The notes under the pieces: generated by a model | What the model was told of the DNA's origin: nothing | Database searches by the model: none | Seen by the model: only the letters and a program-made list of their open reading frames with translations | Translations under genes and position numbers: made by a program | In this document: positions 33,926 to 46,797 of the stretch, piece after piece | Numbering within the stretch: position 1 is the first letter of the stretch | How the letters are laid out: the number at the start of each line of letters is the position of its first letter | NCBI GenBank assembly: GCA_024336345.1 | Contig: JANFOG010000011.1 | Span: 310,001 to 374,000 of the forward strand | Origin: Mariannaea sp. PMI_226 | Lineage: Eukaryota > Ascomycota > Sordariomycetes > Hypocreales > Nectriaceae | DNA length: 64,000 nucleotides | Reading direction: 5' to 3'

Positions 33926-36495
33926 GCAAGGGAGCAAACAGAAACCACTTGGGGCATGAAAGGGGAAACCGGAATGGGGGGGGGGGGGCCAAAGTAGGTG
34001 GTCAACTCTGGTGTTGTTAGGGATGTCCTGCAAGGCAGAGAAGTAAGTCGGTGGCTTATCACTCTTGTCAACCAGGTCTTGAGTTACGTCAAGGTTGTTT
34101 ACGCAATGATGTATCGGCTGTCGCTTTTGCATGGGGTATTGCTACTTTCTAGGATATGTATGGGTAGCCTTGGGGGCCGGAACGAAAAGAAAAGGGCTGA
34201 GCAAATCATGAGAGGCCGGTGGCTGAGGCTGAACCGGTCCGGCCGAAGCCAGATTTCATTTTTTTTTTTTGGGGGGGGGGGAATAGATTCCAGGATAGGT
34301 GTCATACATGGACGGATATGATGCTGTTGGGTCTTTGAGAATACAGATGCGGAAGGGCTGCCTCAGTGTTGGTGGTAGTTTGTGTTGGTAGTTGTTGTAT
34401 GTGGGTGAGTGTGAGTCAAGAAACAACTACTTGGATGTAGGCAGACCATAAGAGAGATATTGATGGGTTTTATTTTCTGATTCCAAATCTCCGGAATAAA
34501 TACTAGATTATAGCTTATCAGAGGCACTCTTTGTTCTATTTTATTTTCATCATGGCTTAATTCAACTACGGGCAAGCAGATGATTGGTATGCAGAAGCGG
34601 ACAAATATCAAGGACCATCACGGCACCGACCCGAGCCGATGGTGCCGCTGCAAGGGGGATCCCGTGGGGAGAATAGACTGACCAGGTTTTGTGATCTAAT
34701 TTGGTTGGTTTAAGGCATGACTTTGAGAGTGAAACATGTATTTTGGTACCCATCAACGCGAGGAAGATGGTCAGGAATCGAGATGGAGGGTGTGAGAGGG
34801 AGCCCGCTTGGGCAAATATGGTGGACGACGGCAAGGTGGCGGGTGATTTCACTGTCGAGTTAGCACTGTGGCATACCTGGTGAGATGGTGATGGGATGCC
34901 ATGCTGCCCGGGTACCTAAGTGATGATTGACATCTTGGATGCACTGTGGAGCTATCATCTTTTGGTTGTCAAGAGACCTACTTACACACACACACTAACC
35001 ACATCAACGACCCAACGACTCAACACACCACTGCACACCATGCACACCATACACACCATGCCTCGATTTTCCAGGCTTCCAGCCAACTAAGAAACACGAA
35101 GCAGGCGGAGTCGGCACATTCATTCGCTTGCGCAATTTGCATGGCCTCGCGGTTCGCCCAATGCATGACATTTTTGTGTCTTTGTGGCCAAGGACTAACG
35201 CTGCCTGGGAAAAAAGATGGTGCCCCGGGCAATGCCGAGTCACTTGCATCTCGCATATTATTATTATTTTTTCTTAATTTTCCCTGGCCTTCCCTTCCCT
35301 TCTCTCCCGGACCAATCTCTTGTCTGCGGTGCCTTGATGAAAGCGTTGGCAAACTGGCCATGGCGCCCCGTGCTTGCATATACATACCGAGATCCTATTC
35401 CCGTGAAGGGTATCTAATGCAGGGACAGACAGCTCCACCATCCACTCATATCCAAGAACCTCAGTTTCTTCCAATCAACGACAGAACCAACCTCTATTTT
35501 ATATCTTTTTCTTTTTCTTCTTCGTTCGCTTTGTCTATGTCCTTGTTTATGCTGACAACTAGCCAAAGCTCAAATTTAACTCATCGCATCGTCATTTTTT
35601 GTGTCTTTCCCACATCCAACTTGACATGACCTCTTCAACGAGACATGGAGGGCCACGCGCCCTCCCCTCCCCGCCCACTCTTCCCAACTTACCCATCCCA
35701 CCACCATCACCACCACCACCACATCGTGTCCACAGCCTTGCAGTCTTCCACCCTGCTGGAACTTACTACACTTTTTTCCACCCTCCTCATGGTTGCCATT
35801 CCTGGCCCCCCTCGTAGTGACTCTTCTCCTCCCCCTCCCCTCCCCCCCGTGTTGCAGCCAAGCCACGACCGACATAGTAGTTTCAAGGTCCTAGTTCTGC
35901 TTTGCCTACCCATATGCCCCAGCCTCGTGCCCGCCTTCTCCTATGTTAGCTGCCTCCTCGACCAGTCACGGTCTAGGACTTTGTTCCCCAAGTTTTTTTG
36001 TATGTCCCTCTAGGCGGAAAGTCTCAATTTCTTAAAGAGTGAGACCTCCGCGCTCATGCTGCTCGCTTATACCAACGCTTGCTACGCTCAAGGACGACGC
36101 CATCTACACTTTCTTTGATCACCTGCATTAGTCCAGTGGCCCCCCTCGCTTGTATCATTCTTTTCTTGACAAGGCCCTTCTACAGGCAGGCATCTAGGTC
36201 ACCGGTACCTAGATTTGAGGAGAAGCCATCTCTCGTCCATTCAGTACTTGATGCTCTAAATTCCCACTCCCCCATTCATCACTTCTTGTTCTTCTTCTTC
36301 TCTTTCGTTTCTCCCTTCCTTGTTAGACCTATATTGCCTTGATACTCTGCCAGACAGTATTCGTCTTTAGATTTGCAACTAGTTGTCATACCCAACCATC
36401 CATCCTAGTGTTCTCCCACATATACACCACCATCATCTCCGCCTACAACACCCTCACCCAAGAACCCGAGCAGGCATATATACAAATATATCACA
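33926..36495. other. Intergenic region with long pyrimidine-rich leader
   Basis: The region of 2.6 kb contains poly-G (33977-33988), a T-then-G block (34259-34280), a CA/CACACCAT-rich stretch (about 34985-35062), CCA repeats (about 35698-35722) and a strongly pyrimidine-rich final 700 bases, probably the leader of the coiled-coil gene. A 227-codon frame at 34946-35629 is low complexity and was not accepted. Confidence 0.5.
34259..34280 (+). repeat. Poly-T/poly-G junction
   Basis: A run of about 12 T is followed directly by 10 G. Confidence 0.85.
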
Positions 36496-37158
36496 ATGGC
36501 GAGACGCTGCTACGTTGAGACCGACGCCGATGGCCGGTCTCAGTTCGTCACCATCAAGCGTTCTCGATCCTATCACCATCATCACAACCACAGCCATGAC
36601 TATGAATATTACACGGTCAGCAGAGAGCAATGGGATGCTCTTGTCGAGCAGAACCGGAACCTGACAGACGCCAATGCTGCCTTCAGTGCCCAGAACGAGG
36701 GTCTCCGAACAAGTCTCTCTGTGTCACAGGCTGAGAATCAGCGTCTCACATACACCGTCATCCCTCAACTCCAAGATCAGATCGCAGTTCTTGCTGCGGA
36801 GAATCATGCCCTCCGCCACGGCAGTGATACGTCCTCGTCCCGCTACAACCATGAGCTCTCCAAGCTCCGGCACAAGGTCGCCAAGCTGGAGACGGAGAAC
36901 CAGCAGCTCATCGACGAGAATGGAGATCTGCGGTACCGGTTGGCCGAGTTATCGAAGCAGATTGACCAGGGAGCCAATCGACGCGTTGGCGAACTGATTC
37001 AGGAGCTCGACTACTTCAAGAATCAGCGAAGGTACTGGAAGGACAGGTTCGACAGCTTGCAGGATCACTATGACGGCCTACGGCAGCTGTTGGATAACAT
37101 GTCGAAGAAGATTGCGAGATACGAGGATATCTTGAAGAGGCACTGTATCCCCATATAG
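36496..37158 (+). CDS. His-rich-headed coiled-coil protein, unknown function
   Basis: Single exon, 220 residues. Residues 1-25 are basic (MARRCYVETDADGRSQF, then KRSRS). Residues 27-34 are a His cluster (HHHHNHSH), then DYEYYTVSREQWDALVEQN. From about 42 to 210 the sequence is nearly continuous heptad-type coiled coil with Asn/Gln/Leu/Glu at a/d/e/g positions, broken by a Ser/His turn near 108-118 (HGSDTSSSRYNHE). The end is HCIPI. No enzyme motif, signal peptide or membrane segment. Such short proteins occur in Hypocreales as conserved hypotheticals, to my recollection; function is not known. ATG 36496 has context CACAATGG, and no upstream in-frame Met is close. A very long pyrimidine-rich leader precedes it. 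Confidence 0.8.
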   Translation: MARRCYVETDADGRSQFVTIKRSRSYHHHHNHSHDYEYYTVSREQWDALVEQNRNLTDANAAFSAQNEGLRTSLSVSQAENQRLTYTVIPQLQDQIAVLAAENHALRHGSDTSSSRYNHELSKLRHKVAKLETENQQLIDENGDLRYRLAELSKQIDQGANRRVGELIQELDYFKNQRRYWKDRFDSLQDHYDGLRQLLDNMSKKIARYEDILKRHCIPI

Positions 37159-39939
37159 TTCCTCTCTCTTTCATTTTCTTGACATCTTTTATTCTCTTTC
37201 TTCCCATTTTCCATAGCCTTTCATAAGTTGGATTTTCTTTTTCCTTATTTATTGGTCGCCCAATACTTGGGGGCTTGTGAGCAGGGGCGACTGCTTTGGC
37301 TATGAACACAGATCAGGGGCATTCCGCTGATTCATCTTCTTTGTAAAATGGATATATGTTTTTTGTATCCTTTCTTTTTCAAGGGTAAGGAAGCCGTTCT
37401 TTTTTTCTTTTTTCTTTTTTTGGCAAATTTACTGATTATTTTCCTAGTTGGATTTCCGATAGACGTGGATAGGTAGTTCTGGTAGGAGGATGACAAGTTA
37501 TCAGAAGCTGGGTGAAGAATATCACCGGCCTCATGAGTACTTCATTTCTGGTTGGGCATTTGTTTGTTAATTCTTTCTTCCTCATTCTTTATTCATTATT
37601 CTTTTTTCTTCTTCTTTTTTTTTTGTTTCCATCTCAGTTAGTTGAGTCGGATGGACCTGTAGCGTTCAGGCATGTTTTATAGCTCCTAAGATCAAGCATA
37701 GGAGATGGATGGAAGGGATGGTATGTTAGCGTCAAGGTCAGCAACCCTCTCAAGGGAAATAAATAGATACCCATAAGTATTATCCGTAGTGCAGCTTGCC
37801 TACTTGAATCATACATACATATACATGTGATCATGTGCGAACTTGAGCTTGATGGGAAAAATAGGTGCGCGTGACGTAGTCGTGCTTTGTCTCGGATATG
37901 TGCCACGTGAAGCATAATTATGGCCTACCTAACTTACCCAGGCACAGTATGGATGTTGGCATAATAGCGATTGAAGAAAAAAATGAATAGGATAATAATA
38001 ATTTGCGTGGTGATGGATGCAAAGCAGGTTTCTGTGAAAATGTAAGGTATAGCTAATTTATCACAGATTACGTGAGTTAATTATCAGAGAAGCGCGAACG
38101 TTCTGATTGGAGGCAAGTGTGGTATGAGGAAAAGGGGACATGGAATAGGGAGCACAAGGTACAAAACTCCAGAGCTATTGTCCCTCGGCTAATATCTAAG
38201 GAAACTACTGTGTAATACGTCGAGGTAGCTCATGTGCTACATAGTACCTTGTGTGCAGAAGGATGCAGAGGCGGAAGAAATTGCGAATCAAAGTCTGAAT
38301 GCGATGATGACCCGAGAGAAGGGGGTTTCAAGTTCCCCTGAAGATGAGTGGGACAGATAAGGTGATACATACTGTAGACTACATGCTGTAATATGTACAT
38401 CCATAAGTAGAGATTACATACAGGAGACACTGCATATGATAGGAGAGCGACGCCCAACGTGTGCATGTTAGTTAGTGCGTCTCACTGAGCTTTAGTCAAT
38501 GAAACCGGGGAACCTGCAGTAGAGTGGACAAGCCAAATTATTTATTTTCCGCGCGTATGTACTGTGTAAGCAACAGGGTTATTCGGTAGGGTAATGCGAT
38601 TGGGCTGGTTTTGGCAAATAGTTTCAACATGGGCTTCTTTTTCTTCTTCTCCTCCCAAGTGCAAAAGAAAAAGAAAGAATAGAAAAGATAAAAAGGACAT
38701 TAATTATAACTGAGATGCCCTCCGCAAGATGAAGTGCAGATTGCTTACTATGTATACTAACTGATAGGTACCTACCTTCCTGAGTGACCGTTTCATCCGC
38801 GTCCATTCTCAATGGGAAGGAGATACGTGGCTGCAGCTGAGTAACTAGCGCTTACCGGAGAAACTCCAACTCTCCCATTTCCATCCTACATCCTCCATTT
38901 GCCCCCTGAAAAAAAAAAAAAAAATACCCTGGAAGCGTCGAAATCCATTTACGCCCGTTAGATCCTTTTTTTATTTTGTTTAAATAAAATCCTCCTGTCA
39001 AACGTCAGCCTTCCAACGAATCATTTTGTTGTTTCATCTTCTCGGCTGCCCAAATCTCAGCCAATCCCAAGCCAATCCTCGCCCATTTGCGCCTTCATGT
39101 GCCTCCCGATGTACGCTCTTACTCGTTCTTCTGTCCACTTCTCCCGTGTTTCTCATCCCTTGCTCCCCTTTACTCTCCCCCTCCCCCCTAGTCGCCGTCC
39201 TCGTTTCCTACCGCGTAGTCAGTAGATAGTCCGCTCTTAGTTTCCAGCCCTGCCGACGAAGAATATCCCCAAACTTTTTCTTCATTCTCTTCCCCTCCCC
39301 TCCCCCTCACCATGTCTCACTCTCAACCAGTCTAAGCTGCATAATCCCCCCCCGCCCTCAAGGAGAAGAGAGACAGAACACCACGTTTATGATTGACTTA
39401 TTTCTCTTTGCACCTGTGCCGTGTCTCTTGCATAGTACTCTCTTACGCGTATGCGAATCATGCCTGTCAGGGGACAAATATAGCACAACTACCCCACTCT
39501 CTTCGATAATCCTTCTCCTACCTGCGGGCCCCCCTGCCCAGTGTGATTTTCATCCCCATTGACGCCGTCTTTGCGCTCAACCTCCTGACAGCTAAGGACA
39601 GAAACGGCGTAGGCTATTAGATAGCTCGTGGTTCCGTTCCTCTAGCTAATCCTCTATTGCTTCCCTTTGCTTTCTTCCTCCGTTATCACTCCGCTATTAC
39701 TCTCCTGCTGGACTTGAAAGCGCATCCAGAGGTCAAGCCAGGAGAAAGGAAAAAAAAATACCCAGCTATCTTACAGCTGCTTTTTTTTCCCGCTTGGTTC
39801 TGCGCCAGTCTTTAGCGGTGCTTCACTCTCTCGGCCATTCGTTCATTTTATTCATTCATTCATTCGTTTCTGATTCATTTATTCGTTTCATTCGTCTAAA
39901 AACCGCCTTGAGTCTTCAAGACGGTGATCAGTCCTCGCG
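37159..39939. other. Long gene-free interval
   Basis: The interval of 2.8 kb has T-rich blocks near 37.4-37.6 kb, TAGGTACCTACC (38764-38776), poly-A (about 38909-38923), and a kilobase of CT-rich sequence ending in ATTC repeats (about 39843-39900) before the glycosyltransferase start. No gene was seen. Confidence 0.5.
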
Positions 39940-41850
39940 ATGGCTCCAACCGCGCCCCAGCGGCGGTACTTGTTTCTCACCATTGGATTCATTTTCCTGA
40001 CAGTCGTCATCTTTTACTCGACGACATCAGGCGATTTTGTACGTATTTAGAAAGTTAACGACCTTTCAACCATATCCCCGTTGCGCTGCTAATCACTAAC
40101 ATTTCCCCCCTCCCCATTGTAGCGCAAAGTGAAGGCCGTCATTCCCAGCAATGGCAAAGCCAACTCTGATTCCTCGACGGCATCTGTAACGGCGCCTGCG
40201 TCTACAGAAGCATCCGATTCTAAGGAGGTGTCTGAGGATGAAGATCCGGACGAACCCATAGAACTATCCGTGCCTACAGCTCCAGCCGAGACTACCCCCG
40301 CCTCCGAACAAGAGCCTAACGAACCCGACAACAACTCGAGCGAGGATGAGGACGAGGACGAGGACAAGGGCGAGAAAACGACTGACCTTGAAAAAGTCCC
40401 TGCGAGCAGCGATAAGATCAAGACGTCCAAGTTCCACTACCTGGTTCCCGCCAGCGGTAACAACCGCCGTCTCTGTTTCAATCTCGTCTCCAGCGCTGCC
40501 AACCGCTATCCCGTCCCTGTCTTGGTAGGATGGAACGCTACTGGTCTACTGTCCGCCGCCAACACCCATCTCGCAAAATTGCATGTTATCCAGCGCTATC
40601 TCGATAGACTCCCCGAAGAGGAGGACGATGACATTGTTCTCATCGTTGACGGATACGATGTCATCATGCAGCTGCCTCCCGATATTATGCTCAAGCGATA
40701 TTTCGACGCTCTTCATAAGGAGAACACTCGCAATGCCAAGCGTTTTGGCATTACCATGGGTGAGCTGTATGAGAAGGGTCTTGAGACTACTCTCTTCTTC
40801 GGTGCTGACAAGATCTGCTGGCCCATTGACTGGCGCGCTCCTCGCTGCTGGGCTGTTCCCCAGTCTACCATGGACCCCAAGGCATTTGGTGAGAAGACAA
40901 ACAATGGCGACATGAACTACCTGATCCCCAGGTGGCTCAACTCAGGCACCCTCATCGGCCCTGCCAACCACATGCGTGACTACATCCGCGCCACGCTGTA
41001 TGAAATTCTGAACACATACGATGTGAAGTACGGCCACAGTGAGTCTGATCAGTTCTATCTCGCCAACGTCTGGGGCCGCCAGGAGTACTATCGAAGCAGG
41101 AAGTTTGCCGAGGATGGCAAGGTAGAAGGCGGTCCTACCGACCGTTTCCTCCCACGCATCTATGACAAGCTGGAACCAATCGAATACCACGTAGGCATCG
41201 AGTATGATTCTGCCATGTTCCAAACCAAGGCTGGTTATGAGCGGTGGAACGACTGGATCCGTTATAATGGCGGCAATGGCGAGAACGCGCCAGTGGCCAA
41301 GGTAGAAAAGGACTTGAAGGATGAGAAGGAGGCATTCAAGCCGTACGATATTCAAATGCCCGATGACATTCAGGAAGCCTTACGGACCATCTATGATGAG
41401 ATTGAAGACGCCCATCCCAATACTCAGTCGAGCCAATGGATCCGCGGTATTAGCCTGGGAACCAACTACATCACCAAGAACATTTGGGCCCTGTGGCACG
41501 TTACAGGCGACAAAGATGTAATCGAGGAGCAGTTCACCAAGTTTTGGTTCTTCCCCTACGCGCGATCCTTGCTCAAATCTACTGTCCGCAGGCTGCAGAC
41601 GACCAACGAGATCTCCAAAGAACCTATCGGTGGACGGTACTGGGTGCACAAGACGGTATACCCAGATGAGCAAAGCCTCACTGATGAGTTGGGCGGCGCA
41701 TGGTCTGATGAGGATGGCGCCCGGTGGATTGACTATTCGGCCATGTGCAAAGAATGGGATGATGAGGTTCTTGCAGGAGAGAAGGATTCGTCGAGCCAGG
41801 TGAAGCCCATGAACTCCGAGATACCTCCACCGCCTGAGAAGAACCAGTGA
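39940..41850 (+). CDS. Type II membrane glycosyltransferase, PLOD-like GT domain
   Basis: Exons 39940-40038 and 40123-41850, phase-0 intron of 84 b (GTACGT; CACTAAC branch; TTGTAG); 608 residues. The exon-1 product carries residues 10-27 as a single signal anchor, after a short basic cytosolic tail (PQRRY), so the enzyme should face the Golgi/ER lumen. Residues 60-130 are an acidic, disordered stem. The catalytic domain begins about 135: KFHYLVPAS, WNATGLLSAAN (plus strand 40533-40562), IVDGYDV with D209-x-x-D212 as the probable metal/nucleotide-sugar site, RWLNSGTLIGP (about 303-313) and SESDQFYLANVW (about 339-350). This block order matches the glucosyl/galactosyltransferase domain of procollagen-lysine hydroxylase proteins (LH3) and related fungal proteins. 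Donor and acceptor are not known. It is convergent with the copper ATPase. Confidence 0.78.
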
Positions 41851-43233
41851 GTTGAGAAACGCTCAGAATATCCGTTCAAGGAAGAAAGCGTATCCACGAA
41901 TTCGCTTCCATCTTGACGACAGCAAACATGAGAAGGCTTTGTTGTTGGAAAAGAATCTGAGTACTCATACCTTGGATGCTTTCTTGGTTTGGGAAAAAGA
42001 AAGAAAAAACCCAATGGATTTAGTTGGGAAGGGGGCCAGGTTCTGCAGCAGGATAGCTGAGGGTATCTTTTAACGTGGATCCATATCCATATCTATTCCA
42101 ACTCCCCAGCTGGGAGGTGTTGAGGCGTTGCTGCTTTGGCTGGAAAGGGCCTTTTTAACTTGTTTATATATTAGTCGAAAGTTCGTGCCGAGCACTTTTA
42201 GACGAGATTTTACGACATTTTCAAAAATGTACGATGTTTTATTTTACCATGGGAAAGGAGGTTCCGCACAGAATAGATACGGGGAGGATTATTATCAGTC
42301 TTTTTTTTTTCTCTCTTCGTTAAACACAGCACAAACTACATCTTCAATATTTGCCTCCTTTGTGATATATATCTAGTATATGGCCCGCGCAGTTCTTGAA
42401 GAGGCCAACTCAGTCTCCATGATGAGTACCGTCTTTCTAGCTGCCGCCAGTCAATCCTTGTAGTTATACAAGGGGAAGGAAACCTGAGGGGAAATCTGAG
42501 GCAACAGGCCACTGACAACCCCCCACCTTGTGATGAAAACCAAACAATCGACATCATGCGCAACTGGAGAGGCACCTTGCAAAGAGCAACCAATAGAATA
42601 AATGATAATTACTTATACACCCTCTTTTTTGGGGCATGTCTCGTATTATTGGAAACTTAACCCCCCTGGCCAAATCCAGCTCAAGAACCAGAAAAGCCGA
42701 AAATTCTGACGTACGCAGATGTAAGCCGAGCCTTTTTGTTTCACGCACACACACACACACATACATCAAAACGATGCGCAAAACACGCACCACAACATAC
42801 GAGCAACACCCGATAACCACTCCACGCCTTCGCGTATGTCGCCTTATGTAAAGCCCAGAACTACCTGTAAGGTCAAGACGGGGGGTGTTGGTTTCCCTTC
42901 CTGTTAATGCTCTCTCGTATGGTTAAGCAGAGGGCAGTGTACCTGTAGACATATAAAGGATAGAGGAGAGCCCAGGTCACCCGGCACATTTTGGCGAAAA
43001 GCTGATATTAATTTCTTGCATTTGAATCGTGATACTTGCGCTACCCACAATTGAAAATGATAATGCTTCCTCTTCTCCTCTTGCCCTCCCCCTTCTTTAT
43101 CCCAACTCTCCCAATGTACTCCAGGTATCTTATGCAGCGAAAAATATGAACAAAAAAAAACGGAAACATGTACACGATAAGAATCGTCTATGCTGATAAA
43201 CAAAAAAGGAAATATTTTTTAGATTTGATTGCC
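41851..43233. other. Convergent 3' intergenic region
   Basis: The region of 1.4 kb lies between the glycosyltransferase and copper ATPase stop codons. It contains a CA microsatellite (about 42743-42761) and poly-T (about 42300-42311). No gene was seen. Confidence 0.6.
42743..42761 (+). repeat. (CA)n microsatellite
   Basis: About nine CA units with one leading G interruption. Confidence 0.85.
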
Positions 43234-46200
43234 TCAAGCGTGAGCTTCCGCCGCTTCGAGATCGGCAAGCGGCACATATCCATCCTCCTTCTTCGCCCTC
43301 GCTCCTCGGCCAAACATCTCGCGGATCCAACCAACAACGCCTTGGCCGCCGATCCAGCGAAGCTTGCCACCCTTGGGGGTGGCAGCTACCTCATCCATCC
43401 ACCTAGGCCGGGTCCAGGTCTTGAGCAAGAGGCTGCTGACGACAACACTAACACTGCTGCAAGCCATGGCGAAGCCGGCCATCATAGGGTGCATGTGGAA
43501 GCCCAGCGGCAGGAAGAAGCCCATGGCGATGGGGAGACCGATGACGTTGTACATGCACGCCCACGCGAGATTCAGCTTAATGCGACGGAAGATGGTGCGA
43601 GAGAGATGTAGCGCGGCGGGCACGTCCATGAGATCTGTTGGTCGCATGAGAACAACATCTGCAGCCTCCATGGCAACGTCGGTACCGCTGGCCATGGCAA
43701 TGCCAACATCTGCTGTCGCAAGCGCGGGCGAATCGTTGATGCCGTCGCCCACCATGCCAACAACCTCGCCACGAGCCTGAATCTCCTGAAGGATAGCCTG
43801 CTTCTGGTCGGGGCTAACACCGGCATAGACATCTTCGGGCGCGATTCCCACGGCTTTGGCGACGGCAAGAGCCGTTGCTTTCTGATCACCGGTGACAATA
43901 GCCGTCTTGATGCCCATTTGGTGGAGCACCGAAATTGCAGCTGCAGCACCGTCCTTGATAGAGTCGGCCAGACACAGGCAGCCAGTGTACTGGTTATCAA
44001 CGGCGACAAAGATATTAGTGGTGCCGGAGGCAGGGGCCTTGGCGTTCGACTTGCGTGCACCTGCGTTGAGCTGCTCCGAGGCCTCAATTGCATCCTCTGG
44101 AACGTGGATGCCGTTGTCCTGCAGGAAAGCGACGTTGCCAAGAAGAACGCGATAGCGGGTGCGCGTGGAAGTGGCTGGCTCAACCTCAGCGCTAACTCCC
44201 TGTCCAACAGCAGCTTTGAATGATCCAACGCTGCCCTCGATTGTGCCCTCAGTGTCCAGGTCAAGCTCACGACGAGCAGCATTGAGAATAGCCTTGCCAA
44301 CGGGGTGCTCGCTGCCCATTTCCGCCAGGCCGACAAGCGTCCACCAGAGTCGACGTCGAGATTCGATGTCCTGCCAGGCCATCTCAAGGTTCACCTCGGC
44401 CACGCTCATCTTGCCATAGGTAATCGTACCAGTCTTGTCGAGGACAATCTGGGTAACCTTCGTGAACCGTTCTAGGGCAACGCCACCCTTGATGAGAATA
44501 CCGTTCTCCGCGCCCACACCGGTTCCGACCATGACGGCGGTTGGAGTCGCCAGTCCGAGAGCGCAGGGACACGCAAAGACAATGACAGAGATGCAGAGTT
44601 TTACACAGACCATGATCTTGCCCCCGCTAGCATCCGCAAGGAAGATCTTGGGGGGGTTTGACAGTACGTGGCTCAGAACCATCCAACTCAAGAAGGTAAT
44701 AAGTCCAAGAATAAGAATTGTAGGTACGAAATAGCCGGCCAGGGCATCAGCAAGTTGTTGGATTGGCGCTCGGGTGGTCTGCGCGTCCTGAACAAGCTTG
44801 ACAATCTGGCTGAGTTGCGTATCCCGCCCAGCTCGGGTGACACGGAAGTCGACTCGACCATCGCCGTTGACAGTGCCACCAATGACATAGTCTCCAACTC
44901 TCTTTTGTACGGGCATTGCCTCACCTGTAACCATGCTCTCGTCGATGTAGGTCTCGCCACGTAGGAGGATTCCATCAACAGGAAATTTATCGCCTGGTCG
45001 GATGACCACGATATCACCGACCTGAAGAAGTTCGGTAGGGACAGTCTTCTCCTCAAAAACGGAACCATTCATACTGGGAGTGGTAGGAGCCTTTTCGTTC
45101 TCAATATCCTTGGAGTTTGCCCATTGCTCAATAGCTTTTTCAACAGCAATTGTGTCTGCATAAATCGAGGCCATCGATGGGGCCAGGGACATGAGACGGG
45201 ATAGGGCCCTTGAGGTCTGACCTTTGGCCCTATTTTCCAAGTAGCGGCCAAGTGTAATGAAAGTGATCAACATGGTGCTGGTATCGAAGATGGTGCTCGG
45301 TCTCGAGTGTGGAGGGACCACTAGTGACACAACCATGACCAAAACGCTGAAGAAGAAAGCACACGAGGTGCCAAGAATAACCAGAACATCCATTGTAGGT
45401 GATCCATGCTTGATCGACTTCCAGGCGGAAATGTAAAATCGCTTTCCGATGCCAAATTGAACGGGTACAGTAAGAACCAGACAGATGACGTCGCCAAGAT
45501 AAAGACCCGGTAGTAGTTTGATCTTGCCAAAATCTAGTACGCGCAAACACATAGGAAAGATCATGCTGATGAAAAAGACGGGAATGGCAAACGCCAAGGA
45601 CGTCCGGAAAGCGGTGCGCCACTCGTTAATCTCCCTGGTCTTGGCGAGAGACTCGAGCTGGGCATTGTTGTCCTGGCTGTCAGCGAGGAGGGCGTTGAAG
45701 CCCTGGGCCTCGACGGCCTCGACAATGCCTCGTAGACCGATCGCATCGGGCCAGTGCTTAATAGTCATACGATCCGAGGCCAGATCAACGGATACAGAGT
45801 CAATCCCCGGTAGCGCCAGTAATGCAGTCTCCAAGGCTTGCGCTGAGGTTGCATTTGACACACCGTAGACTTTGAATTGGGATGCAGTCAATCCACCGAG
45901 GTCGCCCGTAGATTGGGTCAATAGGACCTTTGCATCGAATCCTCTATCTTCAATGATCTCTACAATATCATCGGGTGATAGTTTCGTAATGTCGTGGGTG
46001 ATGACGGCCCGCTCCGCAAGCAAGCTGATATTAAATTTGAGGACACCTTCAAGGCCCATGAAACCCCCCTCCACAGCTGAAGTGCAGGCGCCGCATGTCA
46101 TCCCTTCAATTGATACTGTGGTAGTGGCTACGTTGCTGGTAGATTCTGTCGTCTTGGCACCATTTGCTGCTGTCTTGACGGTATCAACAATTTCGGCATC

Positions 46201-46797
46201 AAATCCACGGTCGTCAATGATTTCGACAATCTTCGCAGGGGGGAGCAGCGTTGGATCATGTTCAATTACAGCTCGCTCCGACAGCAATGATATGCTGAAA
46301 TGCTTGACACCCGGGACATCTTTGAAACCGCCTTCGACGGCTGATGTGCAGGCGCCGCAGGTCATGCCCTCGATGGCCACTGTGGTGGTCACAATTCCAT
46401 CGTCCTCTTCGTTGTGGGCGAAGCGCTCGGCGATAGGTGTCGGGAGGTCGGTCGAGAGAACTTCGGCGTCGAAGCCCCGGTCCTCGATAATTTCTTGGAC
46501 TTGGGCGGCGGTGATGATTTGGGGATCGTGCATGACGACTGCGCGCTCCATTACGAGGCTCACGGAGACGTTGCCAACACCTTTCTCGCCCTTGAAGCCA
46601 GCTTCAACGGCGGACGTGCAGGCGCCACAACTGTCACAAACGAATGCTGATCAGTCACAGTTCTCAAAACCCTATTGGATTACACAACTTTGCAGTGCGA
46701 AAATACACATATGATGGGAGCCGCCCGGGAAACCCGGAGGATAGAGCTGGGAGGAAACTCACGTCATGCCTTCCACCTTGAGTGTGGTGGTGGCCAT
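43234..46797 (-). CDS. CCC2: Cu(I)-transporting P1B-type ATPase
   Basis: Golgi copper pump of the ATP7/Ccc2 type, loading multicopper oxidases. Exons 46797-46763 and 46630-43234; 1143 residues. The intron (132 b) interrupts the first metal-binding motif: exon 1 ends after GMT, exon 2 begins CGAC. Three HMA domains have CxxC at C13/C16, C103/C106 and C191/C194. A fourth HMA-like fold at about 263-330 lacks CxxC (VYGVSNATS instead). Transmembrane CPC is at 699-701, phosphorylation DKTGT with Asp743, the HP loop in SEHPVGKAI, and the hinge GDGINDSPA. All catalytic elements are intact. ATG 46797 is chosen because it adds the missing first HMA strand ([10 protein letters not shown]). The C-terminus lacks a clear di-leucine signal. 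Pump type is certain; Golgi location is from the family. Confidence 0.95.

Noticed and set aside
34946..35629. 227-codon plus-strand frame with His/Thr-rich start
   Set aside because: Built from CA-rich and TC-rich simple sequence; no domain; lies in the leader region of the coiled-coil gene.
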